Shown: piece after piece, positions 13,068-25,106 of the stretch
Layout of the letters: each line of letters begins with the position of its first letter
How positions within the stretch are numbered: the stretch's first letter is position 1
Assembly: GCA_949358305.1 (NCBI GenBank)
Contig: OX442320.1
Location: forward strand, 11,734,259-11,798,258
DNA length: 64,000 nucleotides
Origin: Strigamia acuminata
Lineage: Eukaryota > Arthropoda > Chilopoda > Geophilomorpha > Linotaeniidae
Direction of reading: 5' to 3'
Notes under the pieces: generated by a model
Databases searched by the model: none
What the model was told of the DNA's origin: nothing
The model's input: the letters and a program-made list of their open reading frames with translations, nothing else
Translations under genes and position numbers: made by a program

Positions 13068-13431
13068 CCAAAGAAATTTCTAGATAAATAAAAATTTAAT
13101 GAAAAATGTGAATATTTTAAAAGCAACCCCCGGCGGTGCTTCTCTGTAGAGTGTACCATTTAATTATTTGGTTTCCAAATAAATTTTTTTTTTGTAAAAA
13201 ATAAAATGTGGAGGCATGTAAAATGGCTTCCGGAGTGCGAATCCGGCACCGGAAGTTGAGTTTTTGGTCATCTTTTGAGAGAAAATCGAGTAAATTGTAA
13301 TTTTGAGCGAGCGAAGTTCGCAGAAGTGTCCCTAGATGGCGCCACAATGCGCGGAATAACAAGTTTATCGGTGGAATCGCGCATCGGGAGTGACCTTGAT
13401 TGTGTGAAAACGAAACTAATCGTTTGACAAC
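13068..13431. other. Intergenic: bZIP 3' end and PABP-like promoter
   Basis: Short intergenic gap with a poly(A) signal at 13087. From about 13310 the sequence is likely the 5' UTR of the next gene (GC rises before the ATG at 13432). No other feature seen. Confidence 0.4.
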
Positions 13432-15442
13432 ATGAGTTTAGCTAAATACAGCGAACATTCGGCGTGTTTGTACGTTGGAAACCTCGATCCGACGGTGACG
13501 GAGACCGAATTGCGTAAAAAACTGAGTCAAGTAGGTGCGATCGATAGACTGTGCATTCTGAGACAGTCTGGCGCGAAACTGTCACTCGGGTGTGGCTATG
13601 TTTATTACGAGAGAATGGCGGACGGTAACAAATCGAAACTAATGAAGCGATCAAGCTTTTTGTATTTTACTATTATTATTATTATTATTTTATTTATTTT
13701 AGCTGAAAAGGCGTTTGTTGTTTTGAATTCGGATGTGCTGAACGGACGTCCGTTGTGCCTCGCGTGGGTCGATCGGAATATTTTCAATCGTGCGAACTCG
13801 AGTTGCGGAAAAATTCATGTCCGAAATTTGTTTCACACGATCGATAATAACGCGCTGCATGATTTGTTTTCGTCGTTCGGACAAATATCTTTTTGCAAGG
13901 TGGAGATTTGATATCTTTTGAATGATCGAATCACTTTTTTTTATCTGTTTGGTGTTAGGTAGTGAGAGATGAAGTCATGCGATCCAAAGGTTTCGGATTT
14001 GTGTACTTTGAAACGATTCAAGCAGCGGAGGACGCAGTGAGAAAAATGAATGGGAAATTAGTTTGTGGAAGAAAAATGTAAGTTGTGAGGAAAAAGTACT
14101 GAGAAACAACTAAACAGCAGTGTTATTCAGTGTAAACTGATGCAAATCCCTGAAAAATAACTACAAATCAGTATAAATCGGTGTAAACTGATGCAAATCA
14201 CTGAAAAATAACTACAAATCAGTACAATTCAGTGTAAACTGATGCAAATCACTGAAAAATAACTAAAAATCAGTGTAAACTGATGCAAATCACTGAGAAA
14301 TAACTACAAATCAGTATAAATCAGTGTAAACTGATGCAAATCACTGAAAAACAAACAAATCAGTATAAATCAGTGTAAACTGATGCAAATCACTGAAAAA
14401 CAAACAAATCAGTATAAATCAGTGTAAACTGATGCAAATCACTGAAAAACAAACAAATCAGTATAAATCAGTGTAAACTGATGCAAATCACTGAGAAATA
14501 ACTACAAACCAGTATAAATCAGTGTAAACTTAACATTTTTTTCTTAGATCTGCAGACAAATTCGTGCAAGAAGATTTGAGTAAAATTTACAATCAAGGCG
14601 ACGAAGATGACGAGGGTTATTATTACAGCCGCGACGACGATGACGACGATGACGACTACGACTACGACGACGACGACGACGAAGAAGAAGAAGAAGATGG
14701 GAATTTTACAAACGTCTTTATAAAGAATTTTGCCAAAGAGTTAAATAACGACAGTTTGAAGGAACTATTTTCGGTGTTTGGCGAAATCACGAATCACGCT
14801 GTAAAACGTTAAAACGATGCAAATTACATTTGATTTGAAAACCAAAACTTAATTTCAGGTGGAAACGAACGAGAAAGGCGAATCCAAGGGCTACGGATAT
14901 GTCTCTTTTAAATCGTCCAAAAGTGCAAAAATGGCGGTCGAAATAATGAACGGCAAACAAATTAACTCTTACAAACTGTTCGTGGGGCCGTGGCAGAGCA
15001 AAGAGCGACGTGAGCGGTCACTGAAGGCCAAGATGGACCAATCAAAAGGATGTAATTTGTTTGTCAAGAATTTAGCGGAAAATATCGACGATAATCGACT
15101 CAATCGACTTTTTTCCAAGTTTGGTCACATAACTAGCGCCAAGGTACGCAAAATTACTCTAATCGTCGCCCATGCTCGAAGAATTGATGGTTTTTAATCT
15201 TTTTGTTTCAGGTGATGAGGAAAGAGAATGGAGAGTCGAAATGTCACGGATTTGTTTGTTTCGGGGCGCTGGAATCGGCGGAAAAGGCGAAAAAAGAAAT
15301 GGATGGAAGAAAGATGGATGGGAAGAGATTGTACGTCGCGACTGCGCAGAAGAAGGACGATCGAAAAGCTCTGATGCGTTTGCAGAAGTCGGTTCAACAG
15401 CAAATGAAACAAATCTCTTTTAAAAGCCATTCGCGACGATAA
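13432..15442 (+). CDS. Four-RRM poly(A)-binding protein-like, acidic insert, no MLLE domain
   Basis: RNA-binding protein of the cytoplasmic PABP family. Exons 13432-13624, 13703-13899, 13959-14077, 14548-14800, 14859-15143 and 15212-15442 give 425 codons; PABPC is about 630. Four RRMs are visible: RRM1 from ACLYVGNLDPTVTE, RRM2 from KIHVRNLFHTID with KGFGFVYFE, RRM3 from NVFIKNFAKELN with KGYGYVSF, and RRM4 from NLFVKNLAENID with CHGFVCFG. The linker before RRM3, normally a short basic helix, is replaced by a run of Asp/Glu (about 19 of 23 residues acidic or Tyr, coded near 14630-14700). After RRM4 it ends at KSHSRR, with neither the Pro-rich linker nor the C-terminal MLLE domain that binds PAM2 proteins. 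RRM1 is divergent. It may be a germline or specialised paralogue; that is inference. Confidence 0.88.
14112..14530. repeat. 45-51 bp tandem repeat in PABP-like intron
   Basis: About eight to nine tandem copies of a unit beginning CAGTGTAAACTGATGC and including ACAAATCAGTATAAAT. The word CAGTgtaaACTG within the unit is palindromic. Unit length varies because a short ATAACTAC segment is present or absent. It fills nearly the whole intron. Confidence 0.88.
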
Positions 15443-15818
15443 ATTTTTGCTTTGTTAACATAAAGATTTTATTTTGTATTATTATTACAGTGTGTTTTAA
15501 TAATTGTATTAGTTTCACCATTATTAAGATTAAAAATTGTTATTTTTCAATTAATTTTGATTTGGAATTTTAATTTTACCGCCATGTTTATTGACAGAAA
15601 TGTTTTTACAGATAAGCTCACTAGATGCCGCTAGTCTGTAACTTGTAATTTTATTTTATTTATTCGTTCGTTCGGAAAAGTTTTTATTCTTTATTGTAAA
15701 CAAATTTCATTGGGTGTATTTAAATTTTTATTTAAATTTTAACTGAAATTTACTTCGAAGAATAAACATATAGTCTCGTACACTCTCGCGCGAACATCAG
15801 TCTCCCATCTGCGTCAAA
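15443..15818. other. Intergenic: PABP-like 3' UTR and HINT1 5' UTR
   Basis: AT-rich spacer with several AATAAA-like signals. The 60 bases before 15819 are more balanced and probably the HINT1 leader. Nothing else seen. Confidence 0.4.
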
Positions 15819-16616
<798 letters not shown>

Positions 16617-17080
16617 AATCAAAATGGCGGATGTGATTGTAAACAAGATCGACGAGTTAGTTAATCGCGTTTTCTCAGTCTCTAATGTAAAGTAATAACG
16701 AGTAAATTTGCTCATGTGTAATATTATATATTGGAATTAAATAATATTTCCGATTAAATGATTATTTTGTTTCGTTTTATTTGTTAAATCTAAATGATAG
16801 AGGAGAGATGTTGGTTTTGGATTTCAGCACCAGGCGGAATTGCGCTTCGAGTTTTAAAACCGTAACTCGTAGAAAATAATCATTTATCATTTATTAATTA
16901 TTATTCATATATAAAAATGAAATAAAACACAAATAACTCATACTTATCGATGTATTTCTTCGGTTTTATTTCGCGGATTTCATCAGTGTTTGCAGTTAGT
17001 TAGATATGACGTCATTCACCGAAGGATTATATTCTGGGTTAGATCTGGCCACGTGACACGCGACATATCCAAAAGAGAAA
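16617..17080. other. Intergenic: HINT1 3' UTR and Rab promoter
   Basis: AT-rich spacer. A sequence with AATAAA near 16920 may end the HINT1 transcript. No gene seen. Confidence 0.35.
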
Positions 17081-18788
17081 ATGGCTGTTGATTTCGCTGC
17101 CACTTACAAAATCCTCGTCTTGGGCGATAGTAATGTCGGTAAAACGTGTATCGTTCATCGGTTCTGTGACGAAAGATTTTACGATACCTACATTTCAACT
17201 ATAGGTGAGTCAATATTCAAATATTTGCCGTTTTAGTGGCGCAAAACGGGAAAAATCCTCGCGGCTTTGAGGTTGGGCTGCCCAACATGACTTCATCAAC
17301 TATTTATATACAAAAGGGAAATAATTACAAATAAATAAATATTCGCAGGCAGAAGTCACGAGAAAATAATAAACAAATGAAGGTTAAAAATTTTATATAA
17401 ATTTTTTTTTTTAGATTTAAAAAAAAATAAATTAAATTGATTTTTATGTCTGACGAGAGAACAACTCCGTGACTCATCCTGTTGTCATGGTATCCATTGT
17501 GTATCAATTTCAGATGAATTAAATTCGTCTAAACATCATAAAATTAATGTATCAAATGTAAATGCGATTCACGGATGGCCCCCATTTTATTAATTAATGA
17601 CGTCATACTTCAGCCCTTATCCCGTTAATTTATTCATTTATATGATGTCATTGTTTAACTTTGGAAAATTGACCGTTTTGCGATCGAATTCAGGGGATTT
17701 GAGTCTCGTTGAACTCAAATCACAGTGTCTGGATTCAAAAACGATCCGAGAACAAAAAATAAGGTGGAAATAAAAATAAAAGACGAAAAAATGGCCATTG
17801 ATCCAGATTAGGCCTACCCTAGGCCTAATTTGTATTCATCACCATCGCTTTCGTCAATTCTCGAGTTCTCTCGTTAATGAAACGTGAATAACCAAAAAAA
17901 CATAACAATTTTACACACAAAAATAATTTTTTTTTTTAAAAGAAGAAACTTTTATTTGTTTCCCAAATTGGACGGAAATTGAAGTGTCGGCGATTATGTT
18001 TCCGGAAAATTCTATCGCTGCGAATGAACTGTGAGTCATCAGACTCTGCAATCGACTCAACTCGGCTCCGCTAGGGCAGTAAGCTTGACGCCGTTGTCGT
18101 GCGGTCGTCATGACGACGAGCGAAGGAAAAGGGAACATGTTGCTCGCTCGCTTTGAACGATGTCAAACTCATACTCGTGCGAGACTTAATGACGGGTAAA
18201 CGCTCGGATGTTGAGTGGAATTTAATTAAAAGCTTCCATTCAAACGGAAATTTGTAATTGAAATTATACGGCACGCGCTCCGGTTAATAAGGGATGAAAA
18301 AATTGAAATACAAATGGCGGTGGTTTAATCGTGAGTGAAAATGGCGATAAAAGCAAATTGGTCGAGTGGAAATTGGGCCATTTAAATTTGTTATGTATTT
18401 TTTTTTAAATGTGGTTTTATTTCAGGCATTGATTTCAAACAGAAAATTATCAACTTAGATGGGACACCGATCAAGCTACAAATTTGGTAAGTAGCGCCAC
18501 GGTTTGCTGCGGCGCGAATTGCAACTAGACAAAAGCGACGTGCAGTGGTGAAAAGAGGAATTGAATGTGTATTTGTAGGGACACAGCCGGTCAAGAAAGA
18601 TTTCGAACGCTAACCACTGCCTACTACAGAGGGGCCATGGTAATTAAAGATGGAAATGAATAAATTAAATGAAATTAAAAATGAAATTATCAACAGGGGA
18701 TTTTATTAATGTACGACATTACCGGTCTGGACTCATTCAACCATCTTTCTTATTGGCTTAGGAACATCGAAGAAGTAAAAAATGATAA

Positions 18789-18838
<50 letters not shown>

Positions 18839-19263
18839 TTTTAAGAATGCGTCACCGGATGTGGTGAGGGTGTTGGCTGGAAACAAATGTGATGCTGACC
18901 ACAACAGATCAGTTGATGCCGAACGAGGCCAAAAAGTAATTTTATGTTAATTAATTAATTTATGTATTTATTTGTGTTCGTTTATTTTGTTTGGCAGTTG
19001 GCCGAAAGTTTTGAGATTCCATTTTTCGAAGTAAGTTGTAAAAATAATGTCAACATCGAAGAATCGTTTCTTACGTTAGCGAGAAAAATCCGCGAGCAAA
19101 GGGAACGTAGAGTAAGTATTGTGTAGTTTGGCAGCTAAAGACGTGTATATAGCACTGACGTTAATTTCAGGCCAGCAGGTTCGACGAACTGGAGAAAAGC
19201 CAGTGGGATGCTGCCGACGTGGTGCAGCCGATAACTCCGGCTCCTAGTCGCTGTACGTGCTGA
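17081..19263 (+). CDS. Divergent Rab8/10/13-type small GTPase
   Basis: Membrane-traffic GTPase. Exons 17081-17204, 18426-18486, 18579-18639, 18697-18774, 18846-18935, 18998-19111 and 19171-19263 give 206 codons. G-motifs: P-loop GDSNVGKT, switch I with [23 protein letters not shown], and SCK in place of the usual SAK. The C-terminus is CTC, a CxC geranylgeranylation signal. The Rab-family words ISTIGIDFK and [10 protein letters not shown] point to the Rab8/10/13 clade, but the switch-flanking and C-terminal regions are divergent (for example [18 protein letters not shown]), so orthology is unsure. All six introns interrupt the protein at the same places as in the Rab8 gene 1.4 kb downstream. 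Confidence 0.92.
18783..18845. repeat. (TTTA)n microsatellite in Rab intron 4
   Basis: About a dozen uninterrupted TTTA units directly before the AAG acceptor of exon 5, where they serve as the pyrimidine-rich tract. Confidence 0.85.
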
Positions 19264-20663
19264 ATGTTGGGAAAAGTAGCTTTGAATGTTTCACAATCAA
19301 GAATACGCTTTCATTTTCAAATCCGAAGCATTTGACGCTTTCTAAATGACTAAAAATATCGAGAAATACGTAAACATCGAACCGGTCGACCCGGCTCGAC
19401 CGAAATGTATGCTTTAATCGGTTATTTGTCTTATTTATTCCGTTTGTTTTATTTTTATTTTTTTAGTCTAGTCGAAGCGAAGCGAAAATACAAATATTGT
19501 AACGTTAGCACAGATGTTGAAACAACAAAAGCTTTTATATTTTTAGTAAACAATTGTAAATAAATAGATCGAGTGGAAGGCGAAGGCCGCCATTTGCAAG
19601 TTAAAGCTCAAGTGATTGGTTGCTGTTGAATTGTTACGATTGGTTGAGAAATAATGACGACGTTCTGCTGATTGGTTGGTTTGAATTTTGAATTGTAACA
19701 GAATGGTCATTTTCTTTGTCAACTTTTGGTTGCAAAATGTAACTATTTTTGTTACAGCGGTTTTTTTATAGCTTAAAATGGGCACTGTGTGTGGTATTTG
19801 CAGATAACAAATTGTGTAAACATTTTGAGTGTTTCTTATAGCAAAAGATGTAAATAAATGTTGATGCATTTTGATTTTGGTGTAAATATATTGGAAGGAT
19901 TCTAAATGGATAAAACAAATTTGTTTCTCTGATGGTAACAATAAAGTATAAATCTATCTATGGATGACAGCTGCATGATACCCTGTGTTAAAATGCGACT
20001 CCAATTGCATCAATTGGAAGGAAATTTGTATGCTTCATGAGAAACAATTTATTTTATCTCTCGCCATAATAAAATACAGGTTTGTTTTTCATTTTTAGTA
20101 TGTTCATTTGCTGATATATGTGATTAAATATCCAATTTGTACATAGAAATGAATTAATGAACAAAAGTGTAAAGCTTTGTTTTTGTACACTTGTTATTGC
20201 CTTCATGCCTCACCAAAAGCTGTTTAATTACAGGGTATCTGTGATGTTATTATTATTATTATTAGCTTAGATTTGGATTTTTTTCTATTTTATTTGTATT
20301 TTATTGTTAATTTTGTAGACATTTTGTACAGATTTGTAGATTTTTATTTATAACCCAAACCCTGAGTTGTGTGGATCAAGATGGTATACAAATTCGAGCT
20401 AAGTTTTCGTGCATGTGTGTCATGATTGTGATTTGTTGTTTCAAAGGCTGTTTTTTGCGGAAATTAATTAAATCGAGAGCTCGCATTCATCATCGAAATC
20501 CGTTTCCATTTTATTATTTATTTTTTTTTGTAATAAACTCTTAATAGATGGCGGTGAGAATGTCGATCGACGTGCCTGGAGTTTTGTGATGCATTGATCG
20601 CTTCTCGCACAGGAAATGACGCCTCACACCGTTAAAAAATATCTCGTCGCCTGTCCGTGAAAA
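19264..20663. other. Intergenic between the two Rab genes
   Basis: 1.4 kb of AT-rich DNA. It probably holds the long 3' UTR of the first Rab (several AATAAA, for example near 19558 and 19940), an ATT microsatellite near 20250, and from about 20560 the leader of Rab8. No coding frame supported. Confidence 0.4.
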
Positions 20664-22413
20664 ATGGCTAAGACTTACGATTACCTCTTCAAATTGCTAC
20701 TATTGGGCGACTCGGGGGTGGGAAAGACGAGCGTTTTGTTCCGATTCACCGAAAACAGCTACTCGCAGTCATATATATCAACAATTGGTAAGCAATTTGT
20801 AACAACAAATAGGTTGGATTGTGACGCCATTTAAGCCTATTTGTTTTGCCCTTTAATTTGCGAAAAATGGGACGTTTTGGGCGTTTTATAATTTTATCTC
20901 TGCTGGAGAAAAAGTGGTGAAAATGGTCTTTTAATTACATAATTGGTGAATGTTTGTTGGTGGGTGATGGCGACACGCGAGTAATTGAAGTTTTGTTTGT
21001 TTTTCATTGAATTTTTTTGTTTTTTTGGCTTTTTTTTGTTGTTATTTATTTATTTATTTATTTTTTGTGTTTCAGGCATAGATTTTAAGATCAGGACGAT
21101 TGAATTGGATGGGAAGAAAATTAAATTACAAATATGGTGAGATTTTATTCTAACTTTTAATTTATTTTGTTTAAAATTAAAAATTGTTGAATTGAAGGGA
21201 CACTGCTGGTCAAGAACGGTTTCGTACCATTACAACTGCTTATTACAGAGGAGCAATGGTGAGAAAAGTCATTTGAGAATTGAAAATTTGGTTTAAAATT
21301 GAAAGTATGAGTGATTTTGGGTGATTTTGTGGTCGCGACAACTGGCGGCAGATTTGAAAGTTGTAAAATGTTGATATTTTTTGCTCTTTTGGTATTTTTT
21401 TAAGGGGATTATGCTGGTTTACGATATTACGAATGAAAAATCGTTTCTTAACATCAAAAATTGGTTACGGAACATCGATGAGGTAATTATTTTTTGGTTT
21501 AACATTTATGTATTTATTAAAATAATTTTTTTTTTGAAGTTTGCGTCGTCGGATGTCGAAAAAATGGTGTTAGGTAACAAATGCGACACACTGGAAGCTC
21601 GGAAAGTGTCGAAAGAACGTGGAGAACAAGTAAAAAAAAACCGATAAAATGAGGAAAATTGAAAAAATTGATTTCTTTTTTCCTTAAATTTTCCATTTTT
21701 AATTTCAGTTAGCGGTCGAATATAACATTAAATTCATGGAAACGAGTGCGAAAACGAGCATTAACGTAACAGCAGCATTTATAACACTCGCGGGAGACAT
21801 TAAAAGTAAAATGGAGAAAAAATTGGTAAGAAAACATTTTTTTTTCAAAAAAAAATACTTTAAAAATCAAAATAATGCGAGAAAATCCAAGTGTTTAAAA
21901 TTCCAGCACAGTTGTGAAGACACGTAAACATTCACAGTCCATTCACAACTGTACTGGAATATGTTTTGAATTGATAATATTTCCACCGCGATTTTGTAAT
22001 TTTTTTTCCGCCTCTTTTTTTTTTTTTTTTCTTCACTTGGTGAACTTCGAATTTGATCCATGTGGCGACTAAAGAAGGTAAAATCCGTGTTCAATAGCAC
22101 AGATATTTTTACCGCTTGTTTTTGAATGATAAATTAAAGAAATTAACAAAAAAAATGTAAAAATTAACGCTTTTTTCGAATTTTTTAACGGTAAGCGTCG
22201 AAATGCATGCGAATGTCGAATCTAAACGTTTTCCCGATGAAATCATGAACCAAATATCGTTGGTTGATGATTAAATGGTGGAATAAAAGGATTTAATTGC
22301 TGAAAATGTTCTTGCAGGAGGCGGCCAACCCACCGAAAAACGCCGTGCAATTAAAAGCGTACGAACCATCACGAAAACCGCGATTTTTCAACAACCGTTG
22401 TACGTTACTATGA
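20664..22413 (+). CDS. RAB8: Ras-related protein Rab8
   Basis: GTPase for post-Golgi traffic to the plasma membrane and cilium. Exons 20664-20787, 21076-21136, 21198-21258, 21405-21482, 21540-21629, 21709-21825 and 22318-22413 give 208 codons (human Rab8A 207). The N-terminus [18 protein letters not shown] and the stretches [20 protein letters not shown] and [17 protein letters not shown] are almost identical to human Rab8. P-loop [19 protein letters not shown] and SAK are intact. The C-terminus CTLL is the Rab8-type CaaL prenylation box (human CVLL). The last intron (21826-22317) contains a 61-bp hairpin described separately. Confidence 0.97.
21900..21960. ncRNA. 61-nt hairpin in the Rab8 last intron (miRNA-like or mini-foldback)
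   Basis: A 19-nt arm ATTCCAGCACAGTTGTGAA is followed by a loop of about 23 nt and the arm TTCACAACTGTACTGGAAT. The arms pair with one mismatch. A related hairpin with the same total length is at 27626-27686. It could be a pre-miRNA-like intronic hairpin or a tiny inverted-repeat element; see findings. Confidence 0.4.
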
Positions 22414-23184
22414 ACCTTTGCCTGAGTTCCCGAACGGAAGTTAGTCTCGCAACAAGCGGCGGTGGTTTTGTATTTTTCGAACCGTAAGCAGGGTACGGGA
22501 AATATTTGGCATTGATTTTTGATTCTGCTCGATGATAATTGCAAGAAATGTGCGCGGTATACGAACGATTTCAAGATTCTCCGATTTCGTTAAATTGTGT
22601 TAATTTAATTTGATGATTTAATTTCGATTGGTTTATTGAAAAAGTAGAAATAAAAACGAATGTTTATATTATAACAACCGATGCTGCCTGTATTTTAATT
22701 TTTCAAGTCATTTTAATGATGAATGATGATTTCGTGTTGATTTTCAATTAACCAATCAGATTTGTGCTTTTGTACAGTTTTTAGTGATTTTTATGCGTTT
22801 TTTTCTCTGCGTTTTTAACGATTTTATCTTCCATTGTATGTATAAGTGGGTAGAAAATGAATGAACCGATTGTACGCGGGTGTTTATTTGTAAATTTGAA
22901 GGTTGTTTTTGTGCTTTTTAATTTGGTTTAGAAAACAAAAGACAATTTGCTGGCTTGGAAACTGGTGCAGTGTAAATATTTTTACAAGTTTTTACGAGCT
23001 GAAAATAAGGAGAAAGAAAGAAAGATGAAAACAACGAGAATTAATTTTCTGCTAAAATTTTAATAAACCAAATAAAAATTACCGGTAGTTTTCTCTCTTA
23101 AATTTCAATTTCTACTTCATTTCATCGTCATAAAATAATAATGTATTTGGTAGGAAAGCAAATAAATTAAATTTAAAAGGAAAA
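22414..23184. other. Convergent intergenic: Rab8 and TEX9 3' ends
   Basis: AT-rich DNA between the Rab8 stop and the TEX9 stop on the other strand. AATAAA-like signals are present for both directions. No gene seen. Confidence 0.4.
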
Positions 23185-24502
23185 TTAGTTTTGTTCGGTT
23201 TTCCAATTGAGTAGTTTCAAAAACTCGTCTTCGGTGAACTGCAGGACGTTCGCCGCCTCCAAATGGATCTGAAAATGGAAATTAAAGTCCGAATAAAACG
23301 TCAACAAACGTGCAAAATGGGCGCATTCACTTTCTGTTTCTTCAACACGTCGATCAACATCATTTGTTTCTTAAAGCCCATCAACAAATCGTTCTTCTGC
23401 TTCATCAACTTCTTATTCTCCATAATCACTTCGTCCATTTTCTTCTGCTCCTTCAGCGACGACTCCTTGTGCTTCTGCTCCATTTTCTCCATCGTCGCCT
23501 TATTCTTCTCGATCTGCCCCATCGCTTTGTTCAAACGAATCTCCACGCTGTTGTGATTGGTCGCGCTCAGTTTCTGCACTCTGTTGGCGCTCTCCAGGTC
23601 CTAAACGAATTATCAAATTATTCCGTCCAAGCAAGAACTTCAACGCGCGATATTTTTAGACGTTGCGTAACCTTCTTCAATAGCCCCGTTTCGGTGACCA
23701 AAGAGGAAATGTGCGTTTTCGATTCGTCGTATAATTTGCAGTAATTCTCGCTGCGTTTTTGCTCGTGCATCAACGCCTGTTGCAGGTGGTTCTTCGTCTC
23801 CGTCACGTCTTTGATTCTCTTCTCCGAACTCGCGTTGTCCTTAATCTGCAATTTAAAAAAAAAAAATTAAATTTAACTAAATTAAATTAAATTTGTGGTA
23901 AATAACTAATTGGTGGTTGTCTTGGAATAACCGGTCCACGTCTTCTTGCAGCACTCGAACTTTAGTTTTCAGGAATCTAATCAACGATTCTATTTTGAGG
24001 AAGGAAGAAAAAAAAATTGACAGAAATTGATAAAATTGTAATGAGAAAATATTGAATAATAAAATTTAAATTATTTAAATTTTTTTCAGGTTCGGTATTT
24101 ATTTATTTATTTTTTCTTTTACCACTTCCGATCTCGGGATCGATCGAGAGAACTTCGCTCGATTTGGAGGCGATGGAAAGTTGTTTCTCGTTGCTTTCCG
24201 ACCTGGAATGAACGAAGGAAAAATTGAATTTTATTTTCAAAGAATTGAAAATATTTCAAATTGCAACATTTTAATGGCGAATATTTCGCTCGTTTTGCTC
24301 CGCGTTTGGCCTTGGTGTTTCTGCAAAAGATTGCGAATGTCATAAGCACGAATATTTACGATAACTTTTTTTTTGGATTTTTATTTTATTTTTTTTTAAA
24401 ATTTTGTACCAAATTCTGTCCATCTTCCAGCAAAACGTCACGATTTTTATCGACGTTTTTTCGCCATTCTTCGTCGCCATCGTGCGGGCTCGACTTAATC
24501 AT
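23185..24502 (-). CDS. TEX9: Testis-expressed protein 9 (TEX9)
   Basis: Coiled-coil protein linked to cilia and centriolar satellites in vertebrates. Read on the minus strand, exons 24502-24410, 24320-24268, 24202-24126, 23989-23907, 23845-23672, 23600-23331 and 23268-23185 join to 277 codons; human is about 390, the missing part being N-terminal. Recognised from LIRFLKTKVRVLQEDVD (human IRFLKAKLRVMQEELD), VEIRLNKAMGQIEK, LLMGFKKQMMLIDVLKKQK and the ending LEAANVLQFTEDEFLKLLNW (human [20 protein letters not shown]). Nearly the whole protein is predicted coiled coil, rich in K/E/Q. The start MIKSSPHDGDEEW was taken as the first in-phase ATG. The gene stands head-to-head with RFX7, 604 bp between start codons. 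Confidence 0.9.
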
Positions 24503-25106
24503 GGCCGATCCAGCTACAAAAATAAAATTTTTAAAAACTCCTTTCATCGTTTTGATACATTTTATTCGACGGAACCTGTTAAAAACTTTCTTCGCTGTCA
24601 GGCGCCAAACATTCTTCGGTAACCACGACAACCGTAAACAAAAACCGCCATTTTGGTTTATGATGCCGCAACGAGAGTATTTAATTCCAAAACCAAAATG
24701 CGAAATTAACAACCAAATATAAAATCAAAGAGAGAGTAATCCCAGTCGTAAAATTAAAACAAAAATAATAATAAACACCAAAAAATAAACATCGACGCCA
24801 TTTTTATTCCAGCCCCGCCAATTTACGGCATTTTATCTTAACGACACATCAATTTCCACTTCCAAAATTCCTCAAACATTTTTATTAATAACTTTTCCAG
24901 AATAAAACACAAAATCCATCAATAAATTTACTAATTTAATGCACGAATCGAATTTTGAGCGCAAAAAGTTGATCACGTCAAAGCTGCGGAGGTCAGCGCC
25001 GCTTTACGGCATCAATTAACGAGTCGCCCAGCTGATCGAGGAACCGCCATGCGAAAATGGGCAATTTCTACATCAAAAACAACCTAATTCGAACTCCACA
25101 CAGCCG
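24503..25106. promoter_or_regulatory. Divergent promoter region between TEX9 and RFX7
   Basis: 604 bp between two opposite start codons, with no coding sequence. It holds one X-box-like site (24619-24632) and stretches of balanced GC next to each ATG. It probably acts as a shared bidirectional promoter; this is inferred from geometry only. Confidence 0.5.
24619..24632. promoter_or_regulatory. X-box-like site upstream of TEX9
   Basis: GTAACCACGACAAC fits the RFX consensus GTNRCC-spacer-RGYAAC with one mismatch. It lies 117 bp upstream of the TEX9 start codon, the usual distance for X-boxes of ciliary genes. A short degenerate motif, so chance occurrence is possible. Confidence 0.4.
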
